Source of the DNA: Candidatus Daviesbacteria bacterium RIFCSPLOWO2_01_FULL_37_10
GTDB lineage: Bacteria > Patescibacteriota > Microgenomatia > Daviesbacterales > UBA10151
Assembly: GCA_001776865.1 (NCBI GenBank)
Contig: MFDK01000008.1
Coordinates: 1,384 to 34,815, forward strand
Reading direction: 5' to 3'
DNA: 33,432 nt
Shown here: positions 1 through 9,084 of the stretch, in pieces
Layout: each line of letters starts with the position of its first letter
Position numbering within the stretch: the first letter of the stretch is position 1
Made by a program: the position numbers and the translations under genes
Notes under the pieces: generated by a model
What the model saw: the letters and a program-made list of their open reading frames with translations, nothing else
The model's database searches: none
What the model was told of the DNA's origin: nothing

Positions 1-599
1 ATAATCAGGTTATATTTTTTACGTACATAAATTTGAATTGCCTCATCAATTTTATTTCCACCTACTCTAACTGACGAATGAACAACAACTCCTCCCAAAC
101 AAATAACAGCCGCTTCAGTTGTACCTCCGCCAATATCAACAATCATATTGCCGGAAGCGTTTGCTATAGGAATCCTGGCTCCAATTGCTGCAGCAAGAGG
201 CTCATCAATCAAGAACGCTGTTTTTGCACCAGCTGAGAGTGTTGCATCCAGTATTGCCCGTTTTTCTACCGAAGTTACTCCTGCAGGTGCGCAAACCATA
301 ACTTCCGGTTTAAACAGCCTGCTTGATCCGCAAACTTTATCAAGAAAAAATCTTATCATTGCTTCAGTAATAACATAATCTGCAATAACTCCATCTCTCA
401 TTGGACGGGAAGCAGTAATATTTCCCGGAGTCCTACCAAGCATTTCTTTTGCCTCATTCCCAACTGCCAGGACTTTATTATCATCAGTTGATATTGCGAC
501 AACTGTAGGTTCATTAAGCACAATTCCGGCTCCGGCAAGGTAAACAAGAGAGTTTGCAGTACCTAAATCTATTCCGATACGCTTTGAGAAGTTAAACAT
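1..599 (-). CDS. mreB: Rod shape-determining protein MreB, N-terminal part (runs off the window start)
   Basis: Reverse-strand reading from ATG at 597-599: [37 protein letters not shown]...[43 protein letters not shown]; actin-fold phosphate motifs. Absent from the ORF track because it is open at the edge. Confidence 0.96.
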   Translation of the reverse strand, partial: MFNFSKRIGIDLGTANSLVYLAGAGIVLNEPTVVAISTDDNKVLAVGNEAKEMLGRTPGNITASRPMRDGVIADYVITEAMIRFFLDKVCGSSRLFKPEVMVCAPAGVTSVEKRAILDATLSAGAKTAFLIDEPLAAAIGARIPIANASGNMIVDIGGGTTEAAVICLGGVVVHSSVRVGGNKIDEAIQIYVRKKYNLI

Positions 600-608
600 A
601 AAAGGAAA

Positions 609-704
609 GTCATCCTGAACCCGCCAAAGGCGAGGTTCGCTCCTTTCAGGAGCGGCTTGATTCAGGATCTCTTAACAAAGATTCCGAAACAAATTCGAAA
701 TGAC
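609..704. repeat. Family A palindromic repeat (gtcatcctgaa ... ttcaggatct ... gaaatgac)
   Basis: Shares gtcatcctgaa/ttcaggatct/attccgaaa/aatgac blocks with copies at 4869, 6354, 12557, 26191, 29008 and 29294. Confidence 0.8.
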
Positions 705-778
705 AGATGGTGGTGCAATTCTATCAACAAGTATACTCAGTCACAAGATACACTAAATGGAACAAAAGGGGTCACAGG

Positions 779-1957
779 TTACTTTAAATTAATCCCATAC
801 AAATTCGGCTCTGAGGCTGTGGGGGTTGGCAGCGAATTTATAATAACCAGTCTTGATGAATCCGGCCATGCAAATACAAACGAGTTGTCAAAACCTCCGG
901 CATAAATTATTGCTTTATTGCTTCCATCAAAATCTACAACAGAGATCTGAGTCTTTTCCACCAAAACTATATGCCTTGAATCCGGAAGCCAGGTATGAGA
1001 AAGCGCCATAGGTATATCAAACTTCTGATCAGTGTCAAGGTCATACACCTTAAACTTTAAAGAGTCTTCAGCTTTCAGACTCGCTTCGCTGTCAGTCTTC
1101 AGACTGTCTGATGACTGATGACTGATGACTGATGACTCTGTGTACATAAACTTAGTCTCATCCGGAGCCCATTTTAGATTTGCTGAACTTGAGGCTATTT
1201 TACGCGCTTCAGTATTTTTTATATTTAAAAATCTTGCTTCATCTTTTGTTTTTATATCTTCTTCCCAGCTTTTCAATGTTGCCGAAAGAATAGCTGTAAT
1301 ATCCCTGGGTTCAGAATTTATTCCGTTATCATTTAGAAGATAATTGTTGTTTCCTACGGTTGCAAGAAGTTGTTTTGAATCCGGTGACCAGCGGACAGTT
1401 GCTTCCGTATAATTTATAATCCTGCTTTCAGCTATCTGATGAGGCTCTGCTCCTCTTGCAAAAGCAATCGGCTGATCTGATTTCAAAGTCCAAACCCAAA
1501 CTCCTGCCTTTTTATTTAATGAACCGTCAGAAGAAGTTGAAGAAACAATATAGGCAAGTTTGCTACCGTCAGGCGAAAGAATGGGATTTTTTACTCCTGT
1601 AAAAGTTAAAGGATAAACTGTAGGTATAGCCGGAAAAAGAGTTATTTTTAAATCAGTTACAAGCCCTTCTTTAACTTCAACTTTTTTCTCCCATGAAATA
1701 AATCCTTCTTTTACTACTTTTACGGAATACTCTTTTGGCACAAGTGATGAAACAGTAGCATTTGTTGCCGTTGTAAGATGGCCATCTATATAAACAGATG
1801 CTGCATCAGGTACAGATGTAATTGTAATTATACCCGTTCCGACAATTCTTTTTTCTTTAGTAGAAAATGTGTAGCCCTTGGCTAAGAAAATAGCCGCAGT
1901 TGCAGCAATTCCTATTACGAGAAGCGTTATTAAGGTAATAACAAAGCGTTTACTCAT
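779..1957 (-). CDS. Membrane-anchored PEGA-domain protein with WD40/TolB-like repeats
   Basis: N-terminal TM; TITSVPDAASVYIDGHLTTATNATVSSLVPKEYSVKVVKEGF is PEGA-like; NPILSPDGSKLAYIVS and VRWSPDSKQLLA are beta-propeller-like. Confidence 0.8.
   Translation of the reverse strand: MSKRFVITLITLLVIGIAATAAIFLAKGYTFSTKEKRIVGTGIITITSVPDAASVYIDGHLTTATNATVSSLVPKEYSVKVVKEGFISWEKKVEVKEGLVTDLKITLFPAIPTVYPLTFTGVKNPILSPDGSKLAYIVSSTSSDGSLNKKAGVWVWTLKSDQPIAFARGAEPHQIAESRIINYTEATVRWSPDSKQLLATVGNNNYLLNDNGINSEPRDITAILSATLKSWEEDIKTKDEARFLNIKNTEARKIASSSANLKWAPDETKFMYTESSVISHQSSDSLKTDSEASLKAEDSLKFKVYDLDTDQKFDIPMALSHTWLPDSRHIVLVEKTQISVVDFDGSNKAIIYAGGFDNSFVFAWPDSSRLVIINSLPTPTASEPNLYGINLK
1088..1138. repeat. Heptanucleotide tandem repeat (ctgatga x4 at 1108-1135) inside a coding region
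   Basis: cagtcttcagactgtctgatgactgatgactgatgactgatgactct; encodes SVISHQSSDSLKTDS on the minus strand. Confidence 0.8.
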
Positions 1958-1997
1958 ATTAGTATAACCATCATAATACTTATACTAACACAAGATA

Positions 1998-2711
1998 CTA
2001 ACTTCCCTCAAGTCTAGCCCTTACGATAAGCCTGTTTAAAAGCGTTCCCGGAGGATCACAAGTTTGCAGCGTTAAAACAGAGGTATTATATTTATCTGTT
2101 AAAAAATGTGTGTCTAATGGCTTCGCAACTGTTTTGTCATAAACTATATAATCATATCTTCTGTTTTTATAAAACATAATTATCCTGTCTCCTGACTCAA
2201 CTTCCCGTAAAAGATAAAATATAGCGTTAAACCGGACTATATTCCACGGTGCATCAGTTGAATGAGAAAAAAGATAAATATTTCCAGGTTCTCCTGGAAA
2301 ATTTGTGCCTTTTGCATGGGCAACTCCCTCACTCAGTGCTTTTACATATTCTTTTTCATCTGCCGGACTTACATTGGGAACTACTTTTGCGTTTGCATTA
2401 ATTTTTTCGATTACTATTCCAAATTCAGTTGAAACCGGGGTAATTACGGATCCTGCGGATTTCAGTTCTCCAAAACCGCCTGTTGGAACCTCAATTGGTT
2501 GTCCCTGCTCGGATCGAAGAGTTTCTGAACCTGCATCTGAAGTGATAATCTTCGGAATCGTTCTTTTAACACCCCTTAACCTATCTAATCTATATTCAAA
2601 TTCTACTTTTGTAAGAGGACCTAAAACTAAAACAAAACTTAATAAACCTGTAAAAAAAAGTAAGTAGCCTAAAAATCTAACAAAAAATACAATTTTGAAT
2701 CTTTTTGACAT
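1998..2711 (-). CDS. Sortase family protein (class D/E-like)
   Basis: N-terminal TM, LFSHSTDAPWN (catalytic His), VLTLQTCDPPGTLLNRLIVRAR (catalytic Cys/Arg). The track start at 2717 is TTG; ATG at 2711 is preferred. Confidence 0.88.
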   Translation of the reverse strand: MSKRFKIVFFVRFLGYLLFFTGLLSFVLVLGPLTKVEFEYRLDRLRGVKRTIPKIITSDAGSETLRSEQGQPIEVPTGGFGELKSAGSVITPVSTEFGIVIEKINANAKVVPNVSPADEKEYVKALSEGVAHAKGTNFPGEPGNIYLFSHSTDAPWNIVRFNAIFYLLREVESGDRIIMFYKNRRYDYIVYDKTVAKPLDTHFLTDKYNTSVLTLQTCDPPGTLLNRLIVRARLEGS

Positions 2712-2719
2712 ATCCAAAG

Positions 2720-2792
2720 CGCCGTTGAGAGGAATCGAACCCCCAACCTACCCCTTAGGACGGGGTTGCTCTGTCCATTGAGCTACAACGGC
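2720..2792 (-). tRNA. tRNA-Arg(CCT)
   Basis: Acceptor GCCGTTG/CAACGGC; anticodon stem-loop ACCCC-GTCCTAA-GGGGT; T arm TGGGGGTTCGATTCCTCTC. Confidence 0.93.
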
Positions 2793-2838
2793 ACAACAAT
2801 ATAATTATACTCCTAAAGGTGATAAAATTGAACTTGCT

Positions 2839-2910
2839 CGGGGTGTAGGTCATCGGTAGACCGCTCGATTCGGGTTCGAGAGGCAGAGAGTTCAATTCTC
2901 TCCACCCCGA
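2839..2910 (+). tRNA. tRNA-Pro(CGG)
   Basis: Acceptor CGGGGTG/CACCCCG; anticodon stem-loop CTCGA-TTCGGGT-TCGAG; T arm AGAGAGTTCAATTCTCT. Confidence 0.93.
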
Positions 2911-3300
2911 CTAGTATGCTGTTGCTTGGTTTTTAGTATCTCCTCAAACAATTGAGATGCCTTGGACTTTGCATGAAACCATCCTTACATCATAAAACAC
3001 CTACTGTAGGATATTTACAGGGATAGGTTGGAAGGTATACTTTAAAGGACTATCCTTACAAGCGGCTTAGTCGAGTTAATCCAGAGTTAAGCTTAGTTAA
3101 AACCCTAAAAAGTCCCTAAAATACTGTTTAACTCTACTTTGGATTCTTACCAGATAATACTTAAACCCTCGTCTGTATATTTGGAGAAGTCTTTATCCTA
3201 AGTGATCAATATTAAATCTTCCTTAGTCACCTGCCAGACCAGCATTCTGTCAAACGAATCTTTATGGCTTTTCTTTGAAAGTTTATGATATATTTAACAT

Positions 3301-4137
3301 ATGTCTGATCAATTAAATGAAGGTGAACCAAAAGAGACAAGAAACGGGATAAACAGGAGATCATTTATTACGTTTACTGCAAAAACACTTGCATATGCTG
3401 CTGCAGCAGCAACAGCCTTAGTTAATCCATTTGAAAGCAACAGAGGCAATAATAATACTCAGCAAAAAGCTGGTGCTCAAATACCAGGAGTAGAGGTAAT
3501 TGATCATATTACATCAGAAAATCAAACTGATCAATTATTTGAAGGTATTAAAGCTTTTGTTTTTGAAAAATATATACAAAACGATTTGTCTCAAATAAAT
3601 CAAAAAATAGAGGCTGCAGCAAAAGAACATCTGGATAAAACTGAATTTTTTCCTCCATTTGCTGCAAAAATCAAAAATTATCATGCCCTGATAATAAATG
3701 CGGCTAAAACTATAGAGAAAATTACAGGAAAAACTGTAGATCCTGATTGGATTGGCATCATGTTTGGCTTAATACTTGCTGAGAGTTCTGGTGATCCCGG
3801 GGCGGTTCATGTTGATCCGGAAGATCCAAATAACGAGGAAAAGGAAGACCGCGGCCTTTGCCAGATAAAACTTCCAACTGAAAGGATTGTCAGGAATAAG
3901 TTGAACTGGGGGGAGGTAAATATATTTGACCCTGGAATTAATATTACAATAGGACTTGAATATCTAATGATACTGATGGAAAAATATAATGATCCGGTTT
4001 TAGCTTTATCAGCATATAATTTTGGTGATGAAGTTGTAGATGCTCACCGAGACAAGGGCGGACATCCATTATCTAACCCTGGGATTGAAAATGTAATAAA
4101 AGTCCTTGGATCCGCAAAAGCAGTACTACTAGGTTAG
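3301..4137 (+). CDS. Lytic transglycosylase (SLT/lysozyme-like fold) with twin-arginine-like N-terminus
   Basis: GINRRSFITFTAKTLAYAAAAATALV leader; IMFGLILAESSGDPGAVHVDPEDP...RGLCQIKLPTE...DPGINITIGLEYLMILMEKYNDPVLALSAYNFG is typical of Slt domains. Confidence 0.85.
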   Translation: MSDQLNEGEPKETRNGINRRSFITFTAKTLAYAAAAATALVNPFESNRGNNNTQQKAGAQIPGVEVIDHITSENQTDQLFEGIKAFVFEKYIQNDLSQINQKIEAAAKEHLDKTEFFPPFAAKIKNYHALIINAAKTIEKITGKTVDPDWIGIMFGLILAESSGDPGAVHVDPEDPNNEEKEDRGLCQIKLPTERIVRNKLNWGEVNIFDPGINITIGLEYLMILMEKYNDPVLALSAYNFGDEVVDAHRDKGGHPLSNPGIENVIKVLGSAKAVLLG

Positions 4138-4197
4138 TACCTCATAGCACACACGGTTTTGAGATAACAGTTCGAAGCTGGTATAATTAGCTCATAA

Positions 4198-4280
4198 GCC
4201 GGGGTGGCGGAATGGTAGACGCGATAGACTCAAAATCTATTAATCGCAAGATCGTGAGGGTTCGACTCCCTCCCCCGGCA
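4198..4280 (+). tRNA. tRNA-Leu(CAA)
   Basis: Acceptor GCCGGGG/CCCCGGC; anticodon stem-loop ATAGA-CTCAAAA-TCTAT; long variable arm TTAATCGCAAGATCGT. Confidence 0.94.
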
Positions 4281-4290
4281 CTATTTAATT

Positions 4291-4878
4291 ATGGAAAAAT
4301 TTAATGGGAAACTCGTAATTGGACTTACGGGAGAAAGTGGTGCCGGAAAAGAAACTTTTACAAGACTTCTAACAGAATTCGCCGAGGAAAAACAAAAAAC
4401 TATCGGGATCGAAACATTTTCCAGTATTTTATTCGAAACACTTGAGAGTTGGCATATCTCAACAACAAGAGGAAATTTACAGGAACTTCCCAGAATAATG
4501 ATTCAGGCTTATGGTGACAACGTGCTTGCTGATGCAGTTTACCAGCGAATCCTAGAAAGAGATGAAAACATAATTATTCTGGATGGCGCCAGGAGAGAAA
4601 GCGATCTTGCAATGATTAAAAAATTTCCTAATAATATTTTTATTTATATTACTGCTGAACCAGAAATTAGATGGAAAAGGTTACTACTAAGAGGTCAGAA
4701 GACAGGGGAAAAAGAAAAAACCTGGGAACAATTTCTTGAAGAAGAAAAAGCTGAATCTGAACTTGAAATTTCAAAAATAGGAGCTAGCGCAGATTTTAAA
4801 ATTGTAAATAATGGAACGATGGAAGAATATCGAAAACAGGTTGAAGAATTTTACAGTACATATGTCCAGTCATCCTGA
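4291..4878 (+). CDS. P-loop nucleotide/CoA kinase-like protein
   Basis: GLTGESGAGKETFTRLL Walker A; IIILDGARRESDLAMIKKFPNNIFIYITAEPEIRWKRLLLRGQK is NMP/dephospho-CoA kinase-like. Confidence 0.7.
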   Translation: MEKFNGKLVIGLTGESGAGKETFTRLLTEFAEEKQKTIGIETFSSILFETLESWHISTTRGNLQELPRIMIQAYGDNVLADAVYQRILERDENIIILDGARRESDLAMIKKFPNNIFIYITAEPEIRWKRLLLRGQKTGEKEKTWEQFLEEEKAESELEISKIGASADFKIVNNGTMEEYRKQVEEFYSTYVQSS

Positions 4879-4935
4879 ACTTGATTCAGGATCTATATAA
4901 TAATTGTATAGATTCCGGATCAAGTCCGGAATGAC
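4869..4935. repeat. Family A palindromic repeat; supplies the stop codon of the upstream CDS
   Basis: gtcatcctgaacttgattcaggatct...agattccggatcaagtccggaatgac; TGA stop at 4876-4878 lies inside it. Confidence 0.85.
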
Positions 4936-4946
4936 AAAAAGCTGAT

Positions 4947-6311
4947 TTAGGCTGCGGCTGGAAGTTTAGCTTCTTCTTTTTCCATCTGAACAGCTTTTCC
5001 TCTTTGTTTTTCCATTCCATAAAACTTTACTCTTTCTGCCCGAAACATCAAGTTTATTTCTCCTGTTGGACCATTTCTGTGTTTTTGTATATCTAAAATT
5101 ACCTGTTCAGGTTTTTCCGGATCCTCGCGGTAGATAAACATAACAACATCTGCATCCTGCTCTATTGCCCCGGATTCCCGAAGATCTGCAAGCTGAGGTC
5201 TTCTGGTTCCCCGGGATTCAACAGCCCTGGAGAGTTGGGAGATTGCCAGAACTGGAATTTTAAGCTCCCTCGCTAAATTTTTTAAATTTTGTGAAATTTC
5301 AGAAACTTCCTGAACCCTATTTTCCAGATTTCTTCCGTGTACAAGCTGAAGATAATCCACAATTAAAAGTTTAAGCCCATGCTCTATTTGAAGCCTTCTT
5401 GCTTTTGTTCTCATCTCTGACATAGAAATTCCCGGAGTATCATCAATGAAAAGGGACGCTTCAGCAAGCTCCCCCATTGCCTGAGATAACCTGTCAAAAT
5501 CTTTTTCATCAAGACGACCGGTTTTTAACTTCCATGCATCAATATCTGCCTGAGCTACCAAAAGCCTATCCACAAGCTCTTCCTGGCTCATTTCCAGAGA
5601 AAAAATTCCAACAGGAAGCCCGCTATTTACAGCAACAAACTGGGCAACGTTAAGAGCAAAAGAAGTTTTACCCTGGCCCGGACGCGAAGCTAAAATTATA
5701 AGGTTTGAATCCTGCATCCCTGCCAGTTTTGAGTCTAGATCTCTGAATCCTGTGGGTACTCCCCTAAGCTTCCCTGAGCTTTTCTGAAGTTCATCAAGCC
5801 TGTCAAAAGATTGGGTTAAGGCATCTCTAATTGCAGTAAAATCACGTTTTACATGTTCCTGAGAAAGGGAAAAAATACCAGCTTCTGCAGACTCCAAGAG
5901 CTCATCAACAGATCCACTGTCGTTATACGCTTCCTCAATTAACTTTGTAGCATTCGTTATTAAATTTCTTCGAATTGCATGTTCTTTTATAATTCTTGCA
6001 TAATGTTCAATATGAGCCGAAGTTGGAACTATATTTACAAGGGTTGTTAAATAACTTACCCCGCCGATTTTGTCATATGTCCCTTCTTTCTTTAACTGTT
6101 CTGTTAAAGTAACAAGGTCTATCGGTTCACGCTTTTCAAAAAGCGCCTTCATTGCAGAGAAAATCTGTCCGTGCGTATCGCTCCTGTAAAAATTTCCGGC
6201 ATGAAGTAGCTCTGCTACCCTGACTATTGCATCTTTATCAATCAAAAGTGCTCCAATAAGGGATTGTTCAGCTTCTATATTTTGCGGAGGTAATTTTGGA
6301 GTGTTTGCCAT
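4947..6311 (-). CDS. dnaB: Replicative DNA helicase DnaB
   Basis: LPPQNIEAEQSLIGALLIDKDAI...LIILASRPGQGKTSFALNVA...LLIVDYLQL...AISQLSRAVESR...RESGAIEQDADVV. Confidence 0.98.
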   Translation of the reverse strand: MANTPKLPPQNIEAEQSLIGALLIDKDAIVRVAELLHAGNFYRSDTHGQIFSAMKALFEKREPIDLVTLTEQLKKEGTYDKIGGVSYLTTLVNIVPTSAHIEHYARIIKEHAIRRNLITNATKLIEEAYNDSGSVDELLESAEAGIFSLSQEHVKRDFTAIRDALTQSFDRLDELQKSSGKLRGVPTGFRDLDSKLAGMQDSNLIILASRPGQGKTSFALNVAQFVAVNSGLPVGIFSLEMSQEELVDRLLVAQADIDAWKLKTGRLDEKDFDRLSQAMGELAEASLFIDDTPGISMSEMRTKARRLQIEHGLKLLIVDYLQLVHGRNLENRVQEVSEISQNLKNLARELKIPVLAISQLSRAVESRGTRRPQLADLRESGAIEQDADVVMFIYREDPEKPEQVILDIQKHRNGPTGEINLMFRAERVKFYGMEKQRGKAVQMEKEEAKLPAAA

Positions 6312-6321
6312 AAAGGTAATT

Positions 6322-6357
6322 TGACAATTTGAGTATAATTTCTAACTCAAATTGTCA
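6322..6357. promoter_or_regulatory. 13-bp perfect inverted repeat immediately upstream of dnaB
   Basis: TGACAATTTGAGT (6322-6334) and ACTCAAATTGTCA (6345-6357), 10-nt spacer, 10 nt before the dnaB ATG. Confidence 0.6.
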
Positions 6358-6442
6358 TCCTGAGCGAGTGAAACGAGCGAAGGATCTCGGTCGGAATTCC
6401 CGAACAGTTAGTAATTAGATTCTTCGCTTCGCTCAGAATGAC
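6354..6442. repeat. Family A palindromic repeat, variant
   Basis: gtcatcctgagcgagtgaaacgagcgaaggatct...agattcttcgcttcgctcagaatgac. Confidence 0.85.
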
Positions 6443-6444
6443 AG

Positions 6445-7086
6445 TTAGGTTTTGCTAAGCAGAACCACTTGCAATTCTTCGGGCAATTTGTCCCTGGTAA
6501 TCGATAATTTTGATATCGGGACTATATTCTCTGCTCCCATTTCTTTCAAAAATTTATCTACTGGCTCCAGGGGAAATTTTAAGCCTTCTAAGCCGTAATG
6601 CATAGGGATTACAATTTTTGGTTCGAGCTGGGAAATAATATTAGATGCCCCTTTTGCATCTATTGTATATACAGATCCTACAGGAATTAGAAGTATATCT
6701 GCATTTATTGCCGCGATTTGATCCTCTGTTAAGACAGATTGTCCCAGGTCACCAAGGTGTACAATATTTAACCCGTCAATTGTTGCATTAACAATTGTAT
6801 TTAATCCTCTTTCCGCGCCCTTTACATCATCATGAAATGAAGGAATTCCTGAGATTACAACTCCTTTTACCTCGTATTCACCAGGCCCGGAAAAAACTGC
6901 AGGATTTCCGGCTACTGCCCCGACATTGTTATGATCCTTATGATCATGTGTTTTAAAAACAATATCTGCCTCAAGATCCTTCGGAAGTTTTAGTCCGGTA
7001 AATTCACTATCAAATGGATCTATTAACAAAGCTGCATTCTTACCTTTTAGCTTTAAACAAGCTTGTCCGTACCATATTATGTCCAT
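6445..7086 (-). CDS. Metallo-beta-lactamase-fold hydrolase (UPF0173-like)
   Basis: GQACLKLKGKNAALLIDPF; KTHDHKDHNN (HxHxDH); NIVHLGDLGQ; IPMHYG. Confidence 0.88.
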   Translation of the reverse strand: MDIIWYGQACLKLKGKNAALLIDPFDSEFTGLKLPKDLEADIVFKTHDHKDHNNVGAVAGNPAVFSGPGEYEVKGVVISGIPSFHDDVKGAERGLNTIVNATIDGLNIVHLGDLGQSVLTEDQIAAINADILLIPVGSVYTIDAKGASNIISQLEPKIVIPMHYGLEGLKFPLEPVDKFLKEMGAENIVPISKLSITRDKLPEELQVVLLSKT

Positions 7087-7161
7087 GCAAGAAATATTAA
7101 CATATTTAGATACTACCCGCTAGAGTCCAAAATTTAGTATAATTTCATAAACTCTAATTAA

Positions 7162-7596
7162 ATGAACAAAAAACTCACAACAGCCGAATTTACATTTTCT
7201 CTGGTTCTACTGCTTATTTGCGGGCTTTTTGTCCTGGGTGTACTCTACTTTGTTTTATATATTGATACATCAAATAACCCGAATCGCTCTTATTTCAAAA
7301 CCGGACCCATAACAAAAAAGCCTGCAACCTTAATGCTGGAACTTAACAATCCTGATAATGATCTTCTCGTTTTTAATAAGGAGCTTGAGATAAGCGGGAA
7401 AACTATACCAAATTCATATGTTTTAGTAACAAATATGTCAGATGATATTGTTATAAAGTCAAGGTCTGACGGAAGTTTTTCTGGTGAATTTGAATTGAGT
7501 GATGGGGTAAATGAGATAAAAATCATCTCTTTTGATCAAAACGGTGAACAGAAAGAAGTAGAAAGAGCTGTTTATTTTTCAAAGGAGAAGATATGA
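7162..7596 (+). CDS. Membrane-anchored Ig-like (glucodextranase-B-like) domain protein
   Basis: N-terminal TM, then TLMLELNNPDNDLLVFNKELEISGKTIPNSYVLVTNMSDDIVIKSRSDGSFSGEFELSDGVNEIKIIS. Confidence 0.65.
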   Translation: MNKKLTTAEFTFSLVLLLICGLFVLGVLYFVLYIDTSNNPNRSYFKTGPITKKPATLMLELNNPDNDLLVFNKELEISGKTIPNSYVLVTNMSDDIVIKSRSDGSFSGEFELSDGVNEIKIISFDQNGEQKEVERAVYFSKEKI

Positions 7597-8324
7597 ATAA
7601 AGCCTTAGTAAGTATAATAGTTATAATAGTTATAAATTTTATACTACCCCCGACCTTTGCTCTAGATTCCACTCCATCTGCAACTGTAAAAGAAAAACTT
7701 GATGCGCTGAAAGCAGAAATTGCTTCCAAAGCTGCAAAACTAAAATCGGAAATAAATAGAAAACTTACAAATAAAGCTTATATTGGGATTATAAAATCAA
7801 AATCAGATGCATCAATTACACTAGGTTCAAAAGTTGGCACAAAAATGGTTTCTGTAAATCAGGATACGGTATATGAAGACAAAAATCCGGTAAAGAAAGG
7901 CACTAAAAAAGTTGCTTCAGGCATATTAACTATTAAAGAAGAATCGAGCATTGCAGCCTTGGGTGATGTTGATGACACAGGCGTACTCCACGCCAAAAAG
8001 ATCGTAATTCTCCAGCCTCCAGCCTCCAACCTCCAACCTCCAGTATACTTTTGGGGTCAGATCATTTCTGAATCTGATGAAATAGTTTCAATCAAAACAA
8101 AGGACAGTGCGATTAAGACGGTTTCAATGTCAGAGATTAAACTTAAATTTAAAACTGATGATTTTGTAATAATTACGGGTACTTTAGGAAAAAATGATAT
8201 CCTTGAAGCAAAGTTCCTTTATGTAATCCCAAAAGGTCCTCTCTTAAAATCAAAAACTGCAACGCCTTCTGCAACTCCAAAACTCGCACCAAAAACTACT
8301 CCCAAACCAACTACTAAACCCTAA
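7593..8324 (+). CDS. Secreted hypothetical protein (DUF5666-like beta domains, Thr/Pro-rich tail), translationally coupled to the upstream gene (ATGA)
   Basis: Signal sequence; ATG at 7593 overlaps stop TGA 7594-7596; C-terminal SATPSATPKLAPKTTPKPTTKP. Confidence 0.7.
   Translation: MNKALVSIIVIIVINFILPPTFALDSTPSATVKEKLDALKAEIASKAAKLKSEINRKLTNKAYIGIIKSKSDASITLGSKVGTKMVSVNQDTVYEDKNPVKKGTKKVASGILTIKEESSIAALGDVDDTGVLHAKKIVILQPPASNLQPPVYFWGQIISESDEIVSIKTKDSAIKTVSMSEIKLKFKTDDFVIITGTLGKNDILEAKFLYVIPKGPLLKSKTATPSATPKLAPKTTPKPTTKP
8010..8044. repeat. Heptanucleotide tandem repeat (ctccagc/ctccaac x5) inside a CDS
   Basis: ctccagc ctccagc ctccaac ctccaac ctccagt; encodes LQPPASNLQPP. Confidence 0.8.
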
Positions 8325-9043
8325 ACGGGGAATCTATTTAATAAGTCTTCAGGAAAAATCTTCGGAAGTTCGCTTACAAGTTTATTTAATTCTTTAATTG
8401 TATTTACTGTTCCCCAATAGTTTCCTTTGTAAGCATATATTTTACCTTGTGCGGCAAGCTCAGGGAAAACTTGGTCTTCATGATCCCCAACTTCCGGGAA
8501 AAGCTCGATACAGGAACGGTTTAAAATATAAACTCCAGCACTTACCCAATGAGGTAAAACTGGTTTTTCTCTAAAACCTTTTACTTTATTTGACTCATCT
8601 ATCTCTACAATTCCAAATGGACTAACGAGTTGAACAGTAAAAATAGTTGCCATAGCATTTTTACTGCTATGCAGCTCAATCATAGGTTCAAGAGATTCTG
8701 CTATAACTTCATCTCCATTTGATCCATAAACTAAATCCACATCAGAAGGAATAAACTGTAAAGCATTTTTAAAAGCTCCCCCACGACCTAAAGGTTCCTC
8801 TTCAATAGCATAATCAAATTTTATACCCCACTTTGACCCATCCCCAAAATATTCTTTAATAACTTCACTCTTGTAACCGCAGGAAAATACAATATGCTCA
8901 ACACCCTGATCTATAAGAAGTAAAACCTGATATTCAACAAGAGGCCTACCTAAAATATCAACCATTGGTTTTGGAACTTTATCAGTTAGAGGTCTTAAAC
9001 GCTCCCCTTTTCCGCCGGCCAATATAATTGCATGTTTTACCAT
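8321..9043 (-). CDS. Sugar-phosphate nucleotidyltransferase (HddC/ManC-like)
   Basis: AIILAGGKGERLRPLTDKVPKPMVDILGRPLVEYQ. Confidence 0.9.
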   Translation of the reverse strand: MVKHAIILAGGKGERLRPLTDKVPKPMVDILGRPLVEYQVLLLIDQGVEHIVFSCGYKSEVIKEYFGDGSKWGIKFDYAIEEEPLGRGGAFKNALQFIPSDVDLVYGSNGDEVIAESLEPMIELHSSKNAMATIFTVQLVSPFGIVEIDESNKVKGFREKPVLPHWVSAGVYILNRSCIELFPEVGDHEDQVFPELAAQGKIYAYKGNYWGTVNTIKELNKLVSELPKIFPEDLLNRFPV

Positions 9044-9084
9044 ACAATCTAATATACCACACCATTACAATAATCCGCTAATGA

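Noticed and set aside
148-378. Plus-strand ORF 148-378
   Set aside because: Antisense to mreB.
657-905. Plus-strand ORF 657-905
   Set aside because: Starts in a family A repeat and runs antisense to the PEGA protein end.
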